Source: Polyangiaceae bacterium | Lineage (GTDB): Bacteria > Myxococcota_A > Polyangia > Polyangiales > Polyangiaceae | DNA length: 64,000 nucleotides | NCBI GenBank assembly: GCA_013214025.1 | Contig: JABSRN010000008.1 | Coordinates: 62,001-126,000, forward strand | Reading direction: 5' to 3' | Part shown: positions 44,312-53,365 of the stretch, one piece after another | How positions within the stretch are numbered: position 1 is the first letter of the stretch | Layout of the letters: each line of letters opens with the position of its first letter | Translations under genes and position numbers: made by a program | Notes under the pieces: generated by a model | What the model saw: the letters and a program-made list of their open reading frames with translations, nothing else | Told to the model about the DNA's origin: nothing | The model's database searches: none

Positions 44312-45739
44312 CTAGGGCGTCCGCAGAACCATCAGCCGGGGCTCGGTCATGTCTTGGATGGCCCAACGGATGCCTTCGCGCCCGATGCCGCTGTCTTTGA
44401 CGCCGCCGTAGGGCATGTTGTCGACGCGCCAGGAGGGCACGTCCCCGATGATGACGCCGCCAACATCGAGGGTTTCCCATGCCAGGTTCGCCTTGTAGAT
44501 ATCCCGCGTGAATACGCCTGCTTGCAGGCCGAAGGCGCTGTCGTTCAGTGATTTCAGGGCGTCTTCGAACCTCGAGTACTTTTCTAGGATCGCCACTGGA
44601 CCGAAAGCTTCATCGGCGCAGAGGTTTTGATCCATCGGCACGCCTTCGAGCAGGGTCGGTTGCATCATGACGCCGTCCCGCGTTCCGCCGCAGAGCACCT
44701 TGGCGCCGACCTTGACAGCGTCGTCCACCCAACCCTGCAAGCGGCTGGCTTCCTTCTCGGAAATCATAGGACCAATGAAGGTATCGGGATCCTTGGGATC
44801 GCCGCATTTGAGCGCCTTGGTTCGCGACACGAGCAGATCGCTCACAGTGTCGTAAAGCGATTCATGAATGAGGATTCGTTGCACGCTGATGCAACTCTGA
44901 CCGGACTGGTAGAAGGCGCCGATGATGATGCGATCGACGGCGTCTTTTACATCGGTTCCTTCATCGACAATCACGCCGGCGTTGCCGCCCAGCTCGAGCA
45001 CTACAGGCTTCTTGCCTGCCTTGGCCTTGAGATCCCAGCCGACCTCATGAGAGCCAGTGAAACTGAGGAGCTTCAAGCGGTCGTCTTCCGTGAAGAGCTG
45101 GGCGCCATCGCGACGGCAGGGAAGGATCGAGAAAGTACCTTTCGGTAAATCGGTTTCCGCCAGTACTTCGCCGATAATGAGTGCACCGACGGGAGTGAGG
45201 CTGGCGGGTTTTAGAATGAAGGGACAACCCACGGCCAGTGCTGGGGCGACCTTGTGCGCCACCAAGTTCAACGGGAAGTTGAAGGGAGCGATGAACGAGC
45301 AGGGGCCGATGGGAAAACGCTTCCACTGACCTTGGTAGTTGGCGGATCGGGCGCTGATATCGAGAGGCATCACTTCACCGTAAATACGCGTAGATTCTTC
45401 GGCCGCGACGCGGAAAGTCTCGATCAGGCGAGTGACTTCGCCTCGGGCGTCCTTGATCGGCTTGCCCGCTTCGATGCGAAGAGCGTCAGCCAACTCGTCG
45501 AATCGTTCCGTGAAGCGCTTCACGCAATGGTTGAGCACATCCTGCCTCTTGTATGCGGGCCACTTGCCGAACTCCTCCGCGGCCTCGACAGTCTTGGCGA
45601 TGGCTTCGTCGATCACTGCCGCGTCTGCCATGGCGACCTTCGTGGCGGGTTCACCCGTATACTTATCCGTGACGATCAGATCTTGGTTGGCGGCTACGGC
45701 CTCGTTGGCCAGGTAGTAGGGATAACTTTCACGGAGCAT
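44312..45739 (-). CDS. NAD(P)-dependent aldehyde dehydrogenase
   Basis: A 475-residue member of the ALDH superfamily. The cofactor-binding segment has SFIAPFNFPLN and ILKPASLTPVG; LSFTGSHEVGW is the Gly motif; the catalytic Glu is in VLELGGNAG and the nucleophile Cys in GQSCISVQR. DEAFGPVAIL completes the pattern. I start at the ATG at 45739, with AAGGAAC upstream on the minus strand; 44 more codons are open upstream but do not match the family. The substrate cannot be told from the sequence. It is divergent from the sugar dehydrogenase gene across 209 bases. Confidence 0.93.
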   Translation of the reverse strand: MLRESYPYYLANEAVAANQDLIVTDKYTGEPATKVAMADAAVIDEAIAKTVEAAEEFGKWPAYKRQDVLNHCVKRFTERFDELADALRIEAGKPIKDARGEVTRLIETFRVAAEESTRIYGEVMPLDISARSANYQGQWKRFPIGPCSFIAPFNFPLNLVAHKVAPALAVGCPFILKPASLTPVGALIIGEVLAETDLPKGTFSILPCRRDGAQLFTEDDRLKLLSFTGSHEVGWDLKAKAGKKPVVLELGGNAGVIVDEGTDVKDAVDRIIIGAFYQSGQSCISVQRILIHESLYDTVSDLLVSRTKALKCGDPKDPDTFIGPMISEKEASRLQGWVDDAVKVGAKVLCGGTRDGVMMQPTLLEGVPMDQNLCADEAFGPVAILEKYSRFEDALKSLNDSAFGLQAGVFTRDIYKANLAWETLDVGGVIIGDVPSWRVDNMPYGGVKDSGIGREGIRWAIQDMTEPRLMVLRTP

Positions 45740-45948
45740 CGGAGTTCCTTCGGGTAGGGTGCGAGGGCGGGGGATAGTACCCCCCGGGCGCCGCCAGCGG
45801 TTTCGGAAAATCGCGTCACCGGACGATATTTCGTGGGATTTTGGCACTTTATGCCAGATCTCCGGGGTCATAGCGGTGACTGAGGCGTTCCGATGCGGTA
45901 TGGCAGGGTCACGAGCCGCAGGGCCGTGAAAGCCGAAAAATACCGGAG

Positions 45949-47178
45949 ATGCTCAAGCGCGGGATTGGAATCGCTCTGGTGGCCACCATGGGGGGCGCGG
46001 TGGTGTTGAACCTCCTGACCATTCAGCGTTGGCTGTTGGAGGAGTTCACTCCGATCTATACGGCGCCGGTAATCAAACCAGCGAAGGGCCGAGAAAAAAA
46101 AACGCAATTGGTCAGCCTGGTTCCGCTTGGCACGGGATTTGTGCGTCCCACGGATATTCAGTTTCCCCCCGGCAGCACGAATCTGGCGGTCGTGCTGGAA
46201 CAGGGAGGTACGGCGAAGTTACTCGACCTGTCGGATGCATCGGCAAACGCGCCGGCAGCGAGCGGCGCGGTCGTATTCGAAGTGCCGGTACGGTCCATCG
46301 CCGAGTTGGGTTTGTTGGGCCTAGCCTTCCACCCTGACTACCCACAAAACGGTCTCTTTTACGTCAACTACAACCCAGCAGAAGGCGAAATCCGAACGGT
46401 GGTCTCCGAGTGGCGGCTGCCCTTAGACAAGTTGGGAAAAACACCAGCCGTCGAAGTGCGTACGATACTCAGCGTCGTCCAGCCTTATCAAAACCACAAC
46501 GCTGGCCAGCTCGCCTTCGGCCCGGATGGGATGCTCTACATAGCTTTGGGCGATGGCGGCTGGCGCTATGACCCACGGGGCCACGGTCAGAATCTTGGTA
46601 CCTTGTTGGGCAGCATGTTGCGGGTCGATGTGAACGCAGCGAAAGGCTACGCGGTTCCTCCGGACAATCCGTTCGTCGATCGCGAGGGGGCTCGCCCGGA
46701 AATTTGGGCCTACGGCCTTCGAAACCCCTGGCGATTTTCCTTCGCCAGCGACGGCCGTCTGCTCGTTGCAGATGTGGGCCAGAATAACTTCGAAGAGGTC
46801 AATGTCGTACAAAAGGGCGACAATCTCGGATGGAAAACTCGAGAGGCTAGGCATTGTTTCGATCCGAACGAGGATTGCGCCACCGAAGGGTTGGTGGACC
46901 CCATTTTCGAGTATCCGCGAGAGCTGGGACTGAGCGTGACCGGGGGTTACGAGTACACCGGTTCGCGGGTTGAAATTCTGAAGGGCGCCTACGTGTTCGC
47001 CGACTTTACGAGCGGGCATATGTGGGCTCTCAAGCTGCCAGAGAAGCGCGAAGGGCCAATGGCCGACAGTCAGCTGCTCGGCCGTTGGCCCTTATTGATT
47101 TCAGCCTTTGGACGGGACGCCCAGGGTGAGCTGTACGTGGCTGATTGGGGGCGTGGCTTGGTTCTCGGGGTCTTCTAG
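45949..47178 (+). CDS. PQQ-dependent soluble aldose sugar dehydrogenase-like protein
   Basis: A 409-residue beta-propeller protein. The N-terminus has a hydrophobic stretch (about 5-23) acting as signal peptide or anchor, so the protein is periplasmic or membrane-attached. Family blocks are LAFHPDYPQNGLFYVNY, NHNAGQLAFGPDGMLYIALGDGG, RPEIWAYGLRNPWRFSF and LVADVGQNNFEEVNVV, as in soluble glucose/aldose dehydrogenases that use PQQ and Ca2+. HHIP-like proteins share the fold, so enzyme activity is inferred. CCGGAG precedes the ATG. It leads a pair with the CrtC/AttH-like gene. Confidence 0.88.
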   Translation: MLKRGIGIALVATMGGAVVLNLLTIQRWLLEEFTPIYTAPVIKPAKGREKKTQLVSLVPLGTGFVRPTDIQFPPGSTNLAVVLEQGGTAKLLDLSDASANAPAASGAVVFEVPVRSIAELGLLGLAFHPDYPQNGLFYVNYNPAEGEIRTVVSEWRLPLDKLGKTPAVEVRTILSVVQPYQNHNAGQLAFGPDGMLYIALGDGGWRYDPRGHGQNLGTLLGSMLRVDVNAAKGYAVPPDNPFVDREGARPEIWAYGLRNPWRFSFASDGRLLVADVGQNNFEEVNVVQKGDNLGWKTREARHCFDPNEDCATEGLVDPIFEYPRELGLSVTGGYEYTGSRVEILKGAYVFADFTSGHMWALKLPEKREGPMADSQLLGRWPLLISAFGRDAQGELYVADWGRGLVLGVF

Positions 47179-47230
47179 GCAATAAAGACCGCTACCGGGG
47201 CGGCGGCCATGCCGGGGAGGAAGATCGCTG

Positions 47231-48628
47231 ATGACCCAACTCAAGCCTGAAGATTGGAAAAAGTACCCGTACCGGCCGGACTGGGGAAGTTCTCGCTGGT
47301 TCCAGTTTCCACGGATCGATGGCTTCGATCCTGAGTTGGGAATGGCAACGTACTATCTCGACGGCTTCCTTCGAGGCCGAGACAGCGGGCGTCTGTATGC
47401 AGTGATGACCATTTTCAACGACATGAAGGTGGTCAAGCGCAAGCTTAGCTTCAGTTTCAACACTTTCGCTCTCTACGATTGCGAATCCGGGCACTACGGG
47501 ACCTTCACGGACTTCGACTACCCTTTGCGCCTTCGGCGCGGCAAGAAAATGAGCGTGGGCCCTGGCCATATGGACCTGCGGTACGCTTCGGCACAGGGCG
47601 AAAACAGCTGGCGCTGCCAACCGGACGAGAACGATGAGCTGCGTCCCTTTGCGTGGGATCTCTCGCTCAACGGCGAAGATCACCATGGAGACGCCATGTT
47701 TTTGGAGCTCAGCGTGGAGGCAACCCGACCCCCTGCACCCATTGGCGGTCGGGAACTGGGCGGAGAACTCATGTTCCTAGGTGGGGAAGAGACCTATTCG
47801 TATTTTCAGAGCGGTCTCAACATGAAGGGCCGAGTGCGTTGGCTAGGGCAAGAGGAAGAGGTGGAGGGCACGGTGGGCTGGATCGATCGCCAGTGGGCGG
47901 TCGACGACTTCACCGTGTATCAGAACCTGACGAACTCGCGATACCGTCACGAGTGGCGAGTGATGCAGTTCGACAATGGCTGGGATATGAGCTGTTTCTT
48001 TCAATATCATCGGGGCCAGAACTGCCAAAAGGTCCCCTGGAGTGGGATCAGCGCGCAAGGACCCGGGCCGCACTTCGAACTGAAGTCGACCACGGAAGTC
48101 AGCATCGAAGCACTCAGCTTCATTCGCAGCCCAGGCATCGTTCGTTCTCCGTTCATGATTACGGACGGACCGCGATGGTTTCCTCACGGCTACCGAGTCA
48201 AAGTGCCCGAATGGGATCTGGACGTTACCGCCACTCCGCTGGTGGACGCCCCCGCTCATCAGCTGCCCATTGAGTATTGGACGGGGCCCGTCTCCCTTGA
48301 GGGACGAGCGTTTGGCGACGTCGTTAAAGGTTACGGCTTCGATGAGCGTTGCCGTCCGTTTGTCCGGAACCATGAGCTGGTCGAGGTGCTGAGCGTTCTC
48401 GTGGGTCACCGGACGGACGTCGCGGCTGAGGACCGACGCCAACTGCGTTATCGCTTGAGCGAAGTCGGGGCTCTTTGTCTGCGCGGGGATCCCTCGGCGG
48501 CCCTGGTGTACTTGCAGCGAAAATGGCTCCCGCTTCTTGCGGCCCAGACGCCGTCGATGCAACGAGCACTGCAGCCCGTTCTCGACGATCTCACTGAGTT
48601 GCTACGGACCAAGGCGGACCCCGGTTGA
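47231..48628 (+). CDS. CrtC/AttH-like lipocalin-domain protein
   Basis: A 465-residue soluble protein. The central region (GTVGWIDRQWAVDDF near 216-230, plus DNGWDMSCFFQY) matches the lipocalin-like proteins that include hydroxyneurosporene synthase CrtC and the AttH family. CrtC hydrates carotenoid double bonds; other members have unknown roles. I see no carotenoid gene nearby, so a carotenoid role is not supported by context. No signal peptide is evident. It follows the sugar dehydrogenase by 52 bases on the same strand. Confidence 0.7.
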   Translation: MTQLKPEDWKKYPYRPDWGSSRWFQFPRIDGFDPELGMATYYLDGFLRGRDSGRLYAVMTIFNDMKVVKRKLSFSFNTFALYDCESGHYGTFTDFDYPLRLRRGKKMSVGPGHMDLRYASAQGENSWRCQPDENDELRPFAWDLSLNGEDHHGDAMFLELSVEATRPPAPIGGRELGGELMFLGGEETYSYFQSGLNMKGRVRWLGQEEEVEGTVGWIDRQWAVDDFTVYQNLTNSRYRHEWRVMQFDNGWDMSCFFQYHRGQNCQKVPWSGISAQGPGPHFELKSTTEVSIEALSFIRSPGIVRSPFMITDGPRWFPHGYRVKVPEWDLDVTATPLVDAPAHQLPIEYWTGPVSLEGRAFGDVVKGYGFDERCRPFVRNHELVEVLSVLVGHRTDVAAEDRRQLRYRLSEVGALCLRGDPSAALVYLQRKWLPLLAAQTPSMQRALQPVLDDLTELLRTKADPG

Positions 48629-48629
48629 G

Positions 48630-48653
48630 TGTCGCAGTGTCGCAGTGTCGCAG
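48630..48653. repeat. 8-bp tandem repeat, three copies
   Basis: Three exact, adjacent copies of TGTCGCAG lie just beyond the stop of the CrtC/AttH-like gene and before the decayed GGDEF gene. Eight-base units would shift any frame that crossed them. Confidence 0.85.
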
Positions 48654-48661
48654 ATCGTAGC

Positions 48662-49705
48662 TTAGGCTGCCGCAGCCACGACTCGGTTCCGCCCGCCCTC
48701 TTTGGCATGATACAGTGCTGCGTCCGCGTGTTGGAGTCGCTGCAGGGCATTGCCGGTGGGCGAGGGCTGACACATGGCGACGCCGACGCTGATGGTGCAG
48801 GCAGGAGTTTGACTGTTGCCTTCGAGGCTCTGTGCGGCCGCTCGCAGGCGTTCGGCAACGGAGCGACGAATTCTTCGCCCCCGTATCGAGCGGTCAGATC
48901 TGTGCGGCAAATGATCACTCCTTTGAGAGCAGCTGCGACCCGCCGGAGGCATTCGTCGCCCACCTGATGACCGTACTTGTCGTTCAACAGCTTGAAATGG
49001 TCGATATTGGTCATGATGGTACTGAGCGGTTGTGGACGCTTCGGTGCCACTGCTCGGTGAAGTGGCACCGAAGCAGCGCCGGTTAGCGATTCCCGTGAGG
49101 CCGTCCCGTGTGGCGAGTTCGAGCAGAGCTGCGTTGGCTTTTTCGAGTGCGCGATCGGCGGCTCTCGCATCCTCCGCCTTCTGCCGTAGCATGCGTTCAC
49201 GGGAGACGACGATGCTCATGTCGACGACTTGAATCAGGCAGTACTGCCGGCCATCGTTTTGCAGAGAGGAGATCGTGACCTGCTGATCGAGCACGGCGTG
49301 ACAGTGATGGGGCGGGTGCAAAGACAACACGGGCCTTTCTATGGCGGGAGACAACACCGACGGCAGTCCCCATTCGCGAGCGTCCTGTGCATACACATAA
49401 ACACACCGGGCCAGTCGTTCGCCGTTCTGATGAACCAACCTGGTAAAATCGGTCGGGATGACCTGATGCAAAGGTTTGCGACGCTCGGCCTGGAGCCAAG
49501 TGTTGCCAGCCACTACCCGTTTCTGCTTGTCCAAGATGAGCGCGCCGGTGTTCAACCCGTTCATTGGGGCCGGGCTACCGAGGGAATTTGCGCGGATGCT
49601 GTCGGGGAACGGGTCGCTCTCGTCAATCGTTGTTGGCTCCTTCTGCTCGAGCATCAGCAGCCCGAGCAGAAGGTTCAGCGACCGCTCATACAGTAGAAAA
49701 AGCAA
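48662..49705 (-). pseudogene. Decayed diguanylate cyclase-like gene (PAS-like sensor plus GGDEF)
   Basis: Read on the minus strand, the first 215 codons give a PAS-like sensor (ALILDKQKRVVAGNTWLQ, GLPSVLSPAIERP) and a linking helix leading to RDGLTGIANRRCF, the start of a GGDEF domain. The rest of the domain is spread over other frames: FTEQWHRSVHN in one, STIMTNIDHFKLLNDKYGHQ and the catalytic YGGEEFV in a second, and AERLRAAAQ...HADAALYHAKEGGRNRV back in the first. Near the last switch some 8-10 residues normal for the family are absent, so this is more than one sequencing error. A perfect 12-bp inverted repeat (49039-49073) lies at the first break. Diguanylate cyclase activity is probably lost. 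Confidence 0.8.
49039..49073. repeat. Perfect 12-bp inverted repeat at the GGDEF break
   Basis: CTTCGGTGCCAC and GTGGCACCGAAG flank an 11-base spacer. It lies inside the coding region of the decayed gene, where the reading frame first changes. Confidence 0.75.
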
Positions 49706-49924
49706 TCGACTACCGAGTGTTCGTCCGCTGACTTCAAATCCAATGTCGCAAGACAGGGCGAAGTGATAACCCTGCCATGGGGGCGGAACGGAGAGGGGGC
49801 GGCTTCACCGTCGCTGTCATCGTTTGCTTCTTGCGTCTTGCTTTTTTAGCGAGGCGTCGATTTGCTGTTGTCGTGAAGCGGAGACCCCGAGGTCGCTGGT
49901 GGGCAAAGCCACGGTCGAGCGCAC

Positions 49925-50344
49925 CTAGAGGACTTCACTGAGGGCCCGCAAACAGGAATTGATGATAACGTTGCCGAGCTCGAGTAATCCGTCTTGCTCG
50001 ACGTCTGTCATTTCATCGAGAGCGGTATCTTTTCGAGTCGCGGCGCGGCTCAGTTGCATCCCGGTGTCTCCGGGGAACACCAGGCTGGCCTCTGCGCTAC
50101 CGATAGCACCGGGGAAAGACTGACTCACCGCACAGTGTTGGTCGCGAAGTTGGCTCTGAAGAAGCTTACCGGCGGGGAGCAGTTCGATTGTCGGGACCAG
50201 AAGCCCCCCGGGGTTGTCGGTCAACTCGCTGAGTGTTGCGGCCGCGGCGCCGACGCCTGTCGGAACCGCTTCGGTCAGAGCGTCGTGTCCCAGTTCGCTC
50301 AACTCGTCGAGAGGACTGTCGGCGGGGCTCAGAGGACCCGGCAT
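49925..50344 (-). CDS. CheC-like protein, interrupted by an in-frame TAG
   Basis: A 139-residue protein with two diagnostic CheC-type helices, one around residues 21-41 (VGAAAATLSELT) and one at the end (LLELGNVIINSCLRALSEVL). CheC proteins are CheY-P phosphatases about 200 residues long; here the frame ends right after the second helix. Past the TAG (49925-49927) the same frame continues for about 33 codons with a plausible beta strand (VRSTVALPTSDLGV) before TGA. Thus a nonsense mutation, or a natural truncation, is likely. It lies between a decayed GGDEF gene and a dehydrogenase gene, so signalling genes in this stretch may be decaying. Confidence 0.55.
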   Translation of the reverse strand: MPGPLSPADSPLDELSELGHDALTEAVPTGVGAAAATLSELTDNPGGLLVPTIELLPAGKLLQSQLRDQHCAVSQSFPGAIGSAEASLVFPGDTGMQLSRAATRKDTALDEMTDVEQDGLLELGNVIINSCLRALSEVL

Positions 50345-50435
50345 TGTACGTATTGCACAACGGTCGGAAGCCCCGTCCTCAGTAGCCCGAAGTGCTGTCC
50401 GAGGCGGCCCGTTTCGGACCGAACCGCTCCAGGCG

Positions 50436-51356
50436 TTAGTACCCGTGCGCGATGTCGACGACCCCTTCGAGCGTTTCGTTAGCCATGTATCGTTTCAGAT
50501 TGGCGATGAACGTGTCCACGATGGCATCGAAGGAGTCCGGCATGCCCCAGGAGATGTGCGGGCTGAGACGAATCTCATCGTGTTGGTACATCCAGTGACC
50601 TTCCGGCAGCGGTTCCGGAGTGACCGTGTCCAAGCTGGCTAGTCGTAGTCTGCCGCCATCGAGCGCCTCCCGGAGGGCATTCTGATCGATTAGGCTGCCC
50701 CTCGATATGTTGATGAGGTGGGCATCGGGTTTCATGGCCGCGAGAATATCGTTTCCGATCAGACCGGCAGTGGCGGGTGTGGCGGGGGCGGCGATGACGA
50801 GGTGGTCGGCCGCTGCAGCGAGCGCCGGGAGGGATGACACGGGAGTCACGCCCGGTACCTCACCGCTTTGGGCTGAGCGGCGATAGGCTTGCACATGCAT
50901 GCCGAAGGGCAACGCGCGGCGCGCGATGGCTTGCCCGATGCTTCCGAACCCGACCAGACCGAGTGTCTTGCCGTGCAGCCCCTCAAGATCTGCCATGTTC
51001 CAACTATTGGGCTTTTCCTTCACCCAGCTAGTCGGCAGGCGTTTGGCGTCGCTGAGCAGCATGGCCATGACCCACTCGGCAATTGGAATGGCGGATGCTC
51101 CTCGGGAGCAGGTGAGAATGCGATCACCGACCAGCTCCAACGGAAAGCCATCGACTCCGGTTCCAATGGTGTGAACCCACTTGACCCCATTGGCGAGGAC
51201 TTCTGCCATGTTGGGACTCCCGAAGGGAAGGGTCAGAAGTACTTCCCCTTGGAGGTCATCGGGCAGATCTTCGTCCATGGGAACCGCCGTCATCTCTACA
51301 CCCGGTACTTCCTCGGTGATTCGATCGATCGGTAGATAGGCGAGCAGCTTCAGCAT
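50436..51356 (-). CDS. D-2-hydroxyacid dehydrogenase (NAD-dependent)
   Basis: A 306-residue enzyme of the D-isomer 2-hydroxyacid dehydrogenase family. The Rossmann motif is GLVGFGSIGQAIARR at about 132-146; the catalytic Arg is in NISRGSLID, the acidic partner in the TPEPLPEGH stretch and the catalytic His in SPHISWG. The family reduces 2-oxo acids such as glyoxylate or phosphohydroxypyruvate; the substrate is not determined. The N-terminal region lacks a well-known specificity signature. It lies 44 bases downstream of the PfkB gene on the same strand, so the two may be co-transcribed. Confidence 0.88.
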   Translation of the reverse strand: MLKLLAYLPIDRITEEVPGVEMTAVPMDEDLPDDLQGEVLLTLPFGSPNMAEVLANGVKWVHTIGTGVDGFPLELVGDRILTCSRGASAIPIAEWVMAMLLSDAKRLPTSWVKEKPNSWNMADLEGLHGKTLGLVGFGSIGQAIARRALPFGMHVQAYRRSAQSGEVPGVTPVSSLPALAAAADHLVIAAPATPATAGLIGNDILAAMKPDAHLINISRGSLIDQNALREALDGGRLRLASLDTVTPEPLPEGHWMYQHDEIRLSPHISWGMPDSFDAIVDTFIANLKRYMANETLEGVVDIAHGY

Positions 51357-51400
51357 GGCTCCTGCATATCACGTCCGGTCCTGCGCGATGGGAGGTTCGC

Positions 51401-52390
51401 CTAGACGCTGTTGCGAACGCGCTCGGCGAGGGACGTTTCCGGGCGTGCGCCGGTGTGGCTGATGATTTCGGCGGCGGCGATGGCGCCGATGCGTCCACAT
51501 TCCGCCAGCTCTCGCCCCGTGGAGTAGCCGTGCAGGAAGCCCCCGGCGTACAGATCTCCGGCGCCCGTGGTATCGACGACCGACTCCACGGCAACTGCGG
51601 CGATTTCTAGGGAATCGCCCGCATGCACGACAACGGCGCCTTTGTCGCCTAGAGTCAGCGCTGAGACTTCGCAGATGGCGCGAACATTTTCGGCTGCTGC
51701 GTTAAAATTGTCAGTTTTGAACAGGCTCAGAATTTCCGTCTCGTTGGCGAACAAGATGTCTACGTGTTTTCGAATCAGCTCCAGAAAGTCTGCGCGGTGA
51801 CGGTCCACGCAGAAAGCATCAGACAATGACAGCGATACCTTGCGCCCGGCTTCGTGGGCGATGGTGGCGGCCTTGATGAACGCCTCTTGAGCCTTCGGTG
51901 GGTCGTAGAGATAGCCTTCGAGGTAAGTGACCTTGCCTCGTTTGATGAACTCGGGGTCGATGTCTTCAGGCGATAGCTCAACACAGGCACCCAAAAAGGT
52001 ATTCATGGTTCGTTGGGCATCCGGCGTGATTAGAATTAAACACCGTGCAGTGGGCGCGCCACCGACCAAGGCGCTCGTGCTGAACTCGATGCCCGCGCTC
52101 CGCAGGTCGTCGCCGAAGACCGTGCCGAGCTTGTCGTTCGCCACTTTGCCGATGTAGCCCCCGCTGCCACCGAGAGAGGCGATACCAGCCATGGTGTTGC
52201 CCGCTGAACCACCAGACATCTCCTTACCGGCGCCCATCAACTCGTAGAGTTTGTCAGCGCGGCTGGCGTCGATGAGCATCATGCCGCCTTTTTCGAGCTC
52301 CTGGTGCTGGAGAAATTCGTCGTCCGTGTGGGCCAGTACATCCACGATGGCGTTGCCGATACCGATGACGTTGATCTCGCTTGTGCTCAT
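51401..52390 (-). CDS. PfkB-family carbohydrate kinase, adenosine kinase-like
   Basis: A 329-residue ribokinase-fold enzyme. The N-terminus INVIGIGNAIVDVLAHTDD and GGSAGNTMAGIASLGGSGGYIGKV fit adenosine kinase-like proteins, and the second PfkB signature VDTTGAGDLYAGGFLHG near 277-293 contains the catalytic Asp. Many such proteins phosphorylate adenosine, but other sugars or nucleosides are possible. I start at the ATG at 52390 after GAGAAG; eight extra codons upstream are open. It probably shares a transcript with the hydroxyacid dehydrogenase gene. Confidence 0.88.
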   Translation of the reverse strand: MSTSEINVIGIGNAIVDVLAHTDDEFLQHQELEKGGMMLIDASRADKLYELMGAGKEMSGGSAGNTMAGIASLGGSGGYIGKVANDKLGTVFGDDLRSAGIEFSTSALVGGAPTARCLILITPDAQRTMNTFLGACVELSPEDIDPEFIKRGKVTYLEGYLYDPPKAQEAFIKAATIAHEAGRKVSLSLSDAFCVDRHRADFLELIRKHVDILFANETEILSLFKTDNFNAAAENVRAICEVSALTLGDKGAVVVHAGDSLEIAAVAVESVVDTTGAGDLYAGGFLHGYSTGRELAECGRIGAIAAAEIISHTGARPETSLAERVRNSV

Positions 52391-52733
52391 TTTATACGCT
52401 TCTCTCTCTCTCACGCCGGGGCGCGGTGCAGGGCCGTCCTAACAAACCCCGGGGGCAGAGTCCTAGTCAGAAATGGCGGATGTCTGGGGCTGGGCCGGCG
52501 TGAGGACGCAAGTACCGACAGATCGTCGCGGAACGGTGGTTTTTCGGGGAAGCCCCCCAGCACTGGCTGCGGTGAAATATCGCCGGCGAGGCCCCGGCAT
52601 GTCTATTCGGGCATGCCCGCGGCCTTGATTCCGTCAGCCCCGGCGAGCTGCGGACGGAGTCAGCCCGGGTGACGACAGCGAGAGCTTCCCCGGCGCGACC
52701 CATTCATGAAGGCGTCGCATCGCCTCACCGAGC
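52391..52733. other. GC-rich intergenic region with palindromes
   Basis: These 343 bases separate two minus-strand genes and must hold the promoter of the kinase gene and the 3' end of the STAS-like gene. A perfect 12-bp palindrome CGGGCATGCCCG lies at 52608-52619, and several CCCGGCGAG-like strings recur. No gene is seen. Confidence 0.55.
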
Positions 52734-53240
52734 TTACGGCGAGCTCGGTGGGACGGACTCACGTTCGAGCTCTACCGGTGGCGGAGCATCGCTGAGTGGG
52801 TCACTGGGGGGCGAACTGGAACGCAAGTGGGAGCTCATCTTTTCCAGATAGGCGACTTGCCCACGCGCCCATTCTTGACCTTCTTCAATATTTTCGACGA
52901 TGCGCAGTGGTTTCACGGCCCCCACCAACCCGAGAACGCCGTTGGCCACGGCACGTATCCAAGGGGACTGAAGAATAACGGCGGTGCCGGCGAGGTGCTG
53001 GGCGATGGCTGGGCGGGCTCGTTTCATGTGGCGCGTGACATGGGAGCGGCACTCCCCGTCGAATTCGTCGAGCTCACGAACGTCGACGATCATCGCGTAG
53101 GGACTGGAACGCGTGAGGTACCAGCCCTGGAGCAGCTCCAAGAAGTCATCCAGATCTTGCGCTGTCGGATGCGCCGGTGCCACGAGCCGGATCAGCGAGT
53201 CGTCGCTGGTACTTATCCACGGATGATTGGGAGCGTCCAA
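52734..53240 (-). CDS. STAS-like protein of unknown function
   Basis: A 168-residue soluble protein. Residues about 15-125 alternate strands and helices (TSDDSLIRLVAP, YAMIVDVRELDEFD, GTAVILQSPWIR) in a way that recalls STAS or SpoIIAA-like domains found in many myxobacterial proteins. The C-terminal 30 residues are Pro/Ser-rich and likely disordered. No phosphoacceptor Ser in a standard D-S-x-G loop is evident, so it may be a docking domain. It is divergent from the SDR gene at 53366. The identification rests on overall pattern, not a strong motif. Confidence 0.5.
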   Translation of the reverse strand: MDAPNHPWISTSDDSLIRLVAPAHPTAQDLDDFLELLQGWYLTRSSPYAMIVDVRELDEFDGECRSHVTRHMKRARPAIAQHLAGTAVILQSPWIRAVANGVLGLVGAVKPLRIVENIEEGQEWARGQVAYLEKMSSHLRSSSPPSDPLSDAPPPVELERESVPPSSP

Positions 53241-53365
53241 GTTCGGAGGGTTGTAGCGGAGCGCGCCGCGGAAAGGTGGAATTCTCGAGGCGATTTGCGC
53301 CGTCGCAGGGCGGCGTCGCCCGTTCGTTGGTTGATTCCGAAATCGGGCGCAACTAAGAGCAAGCC

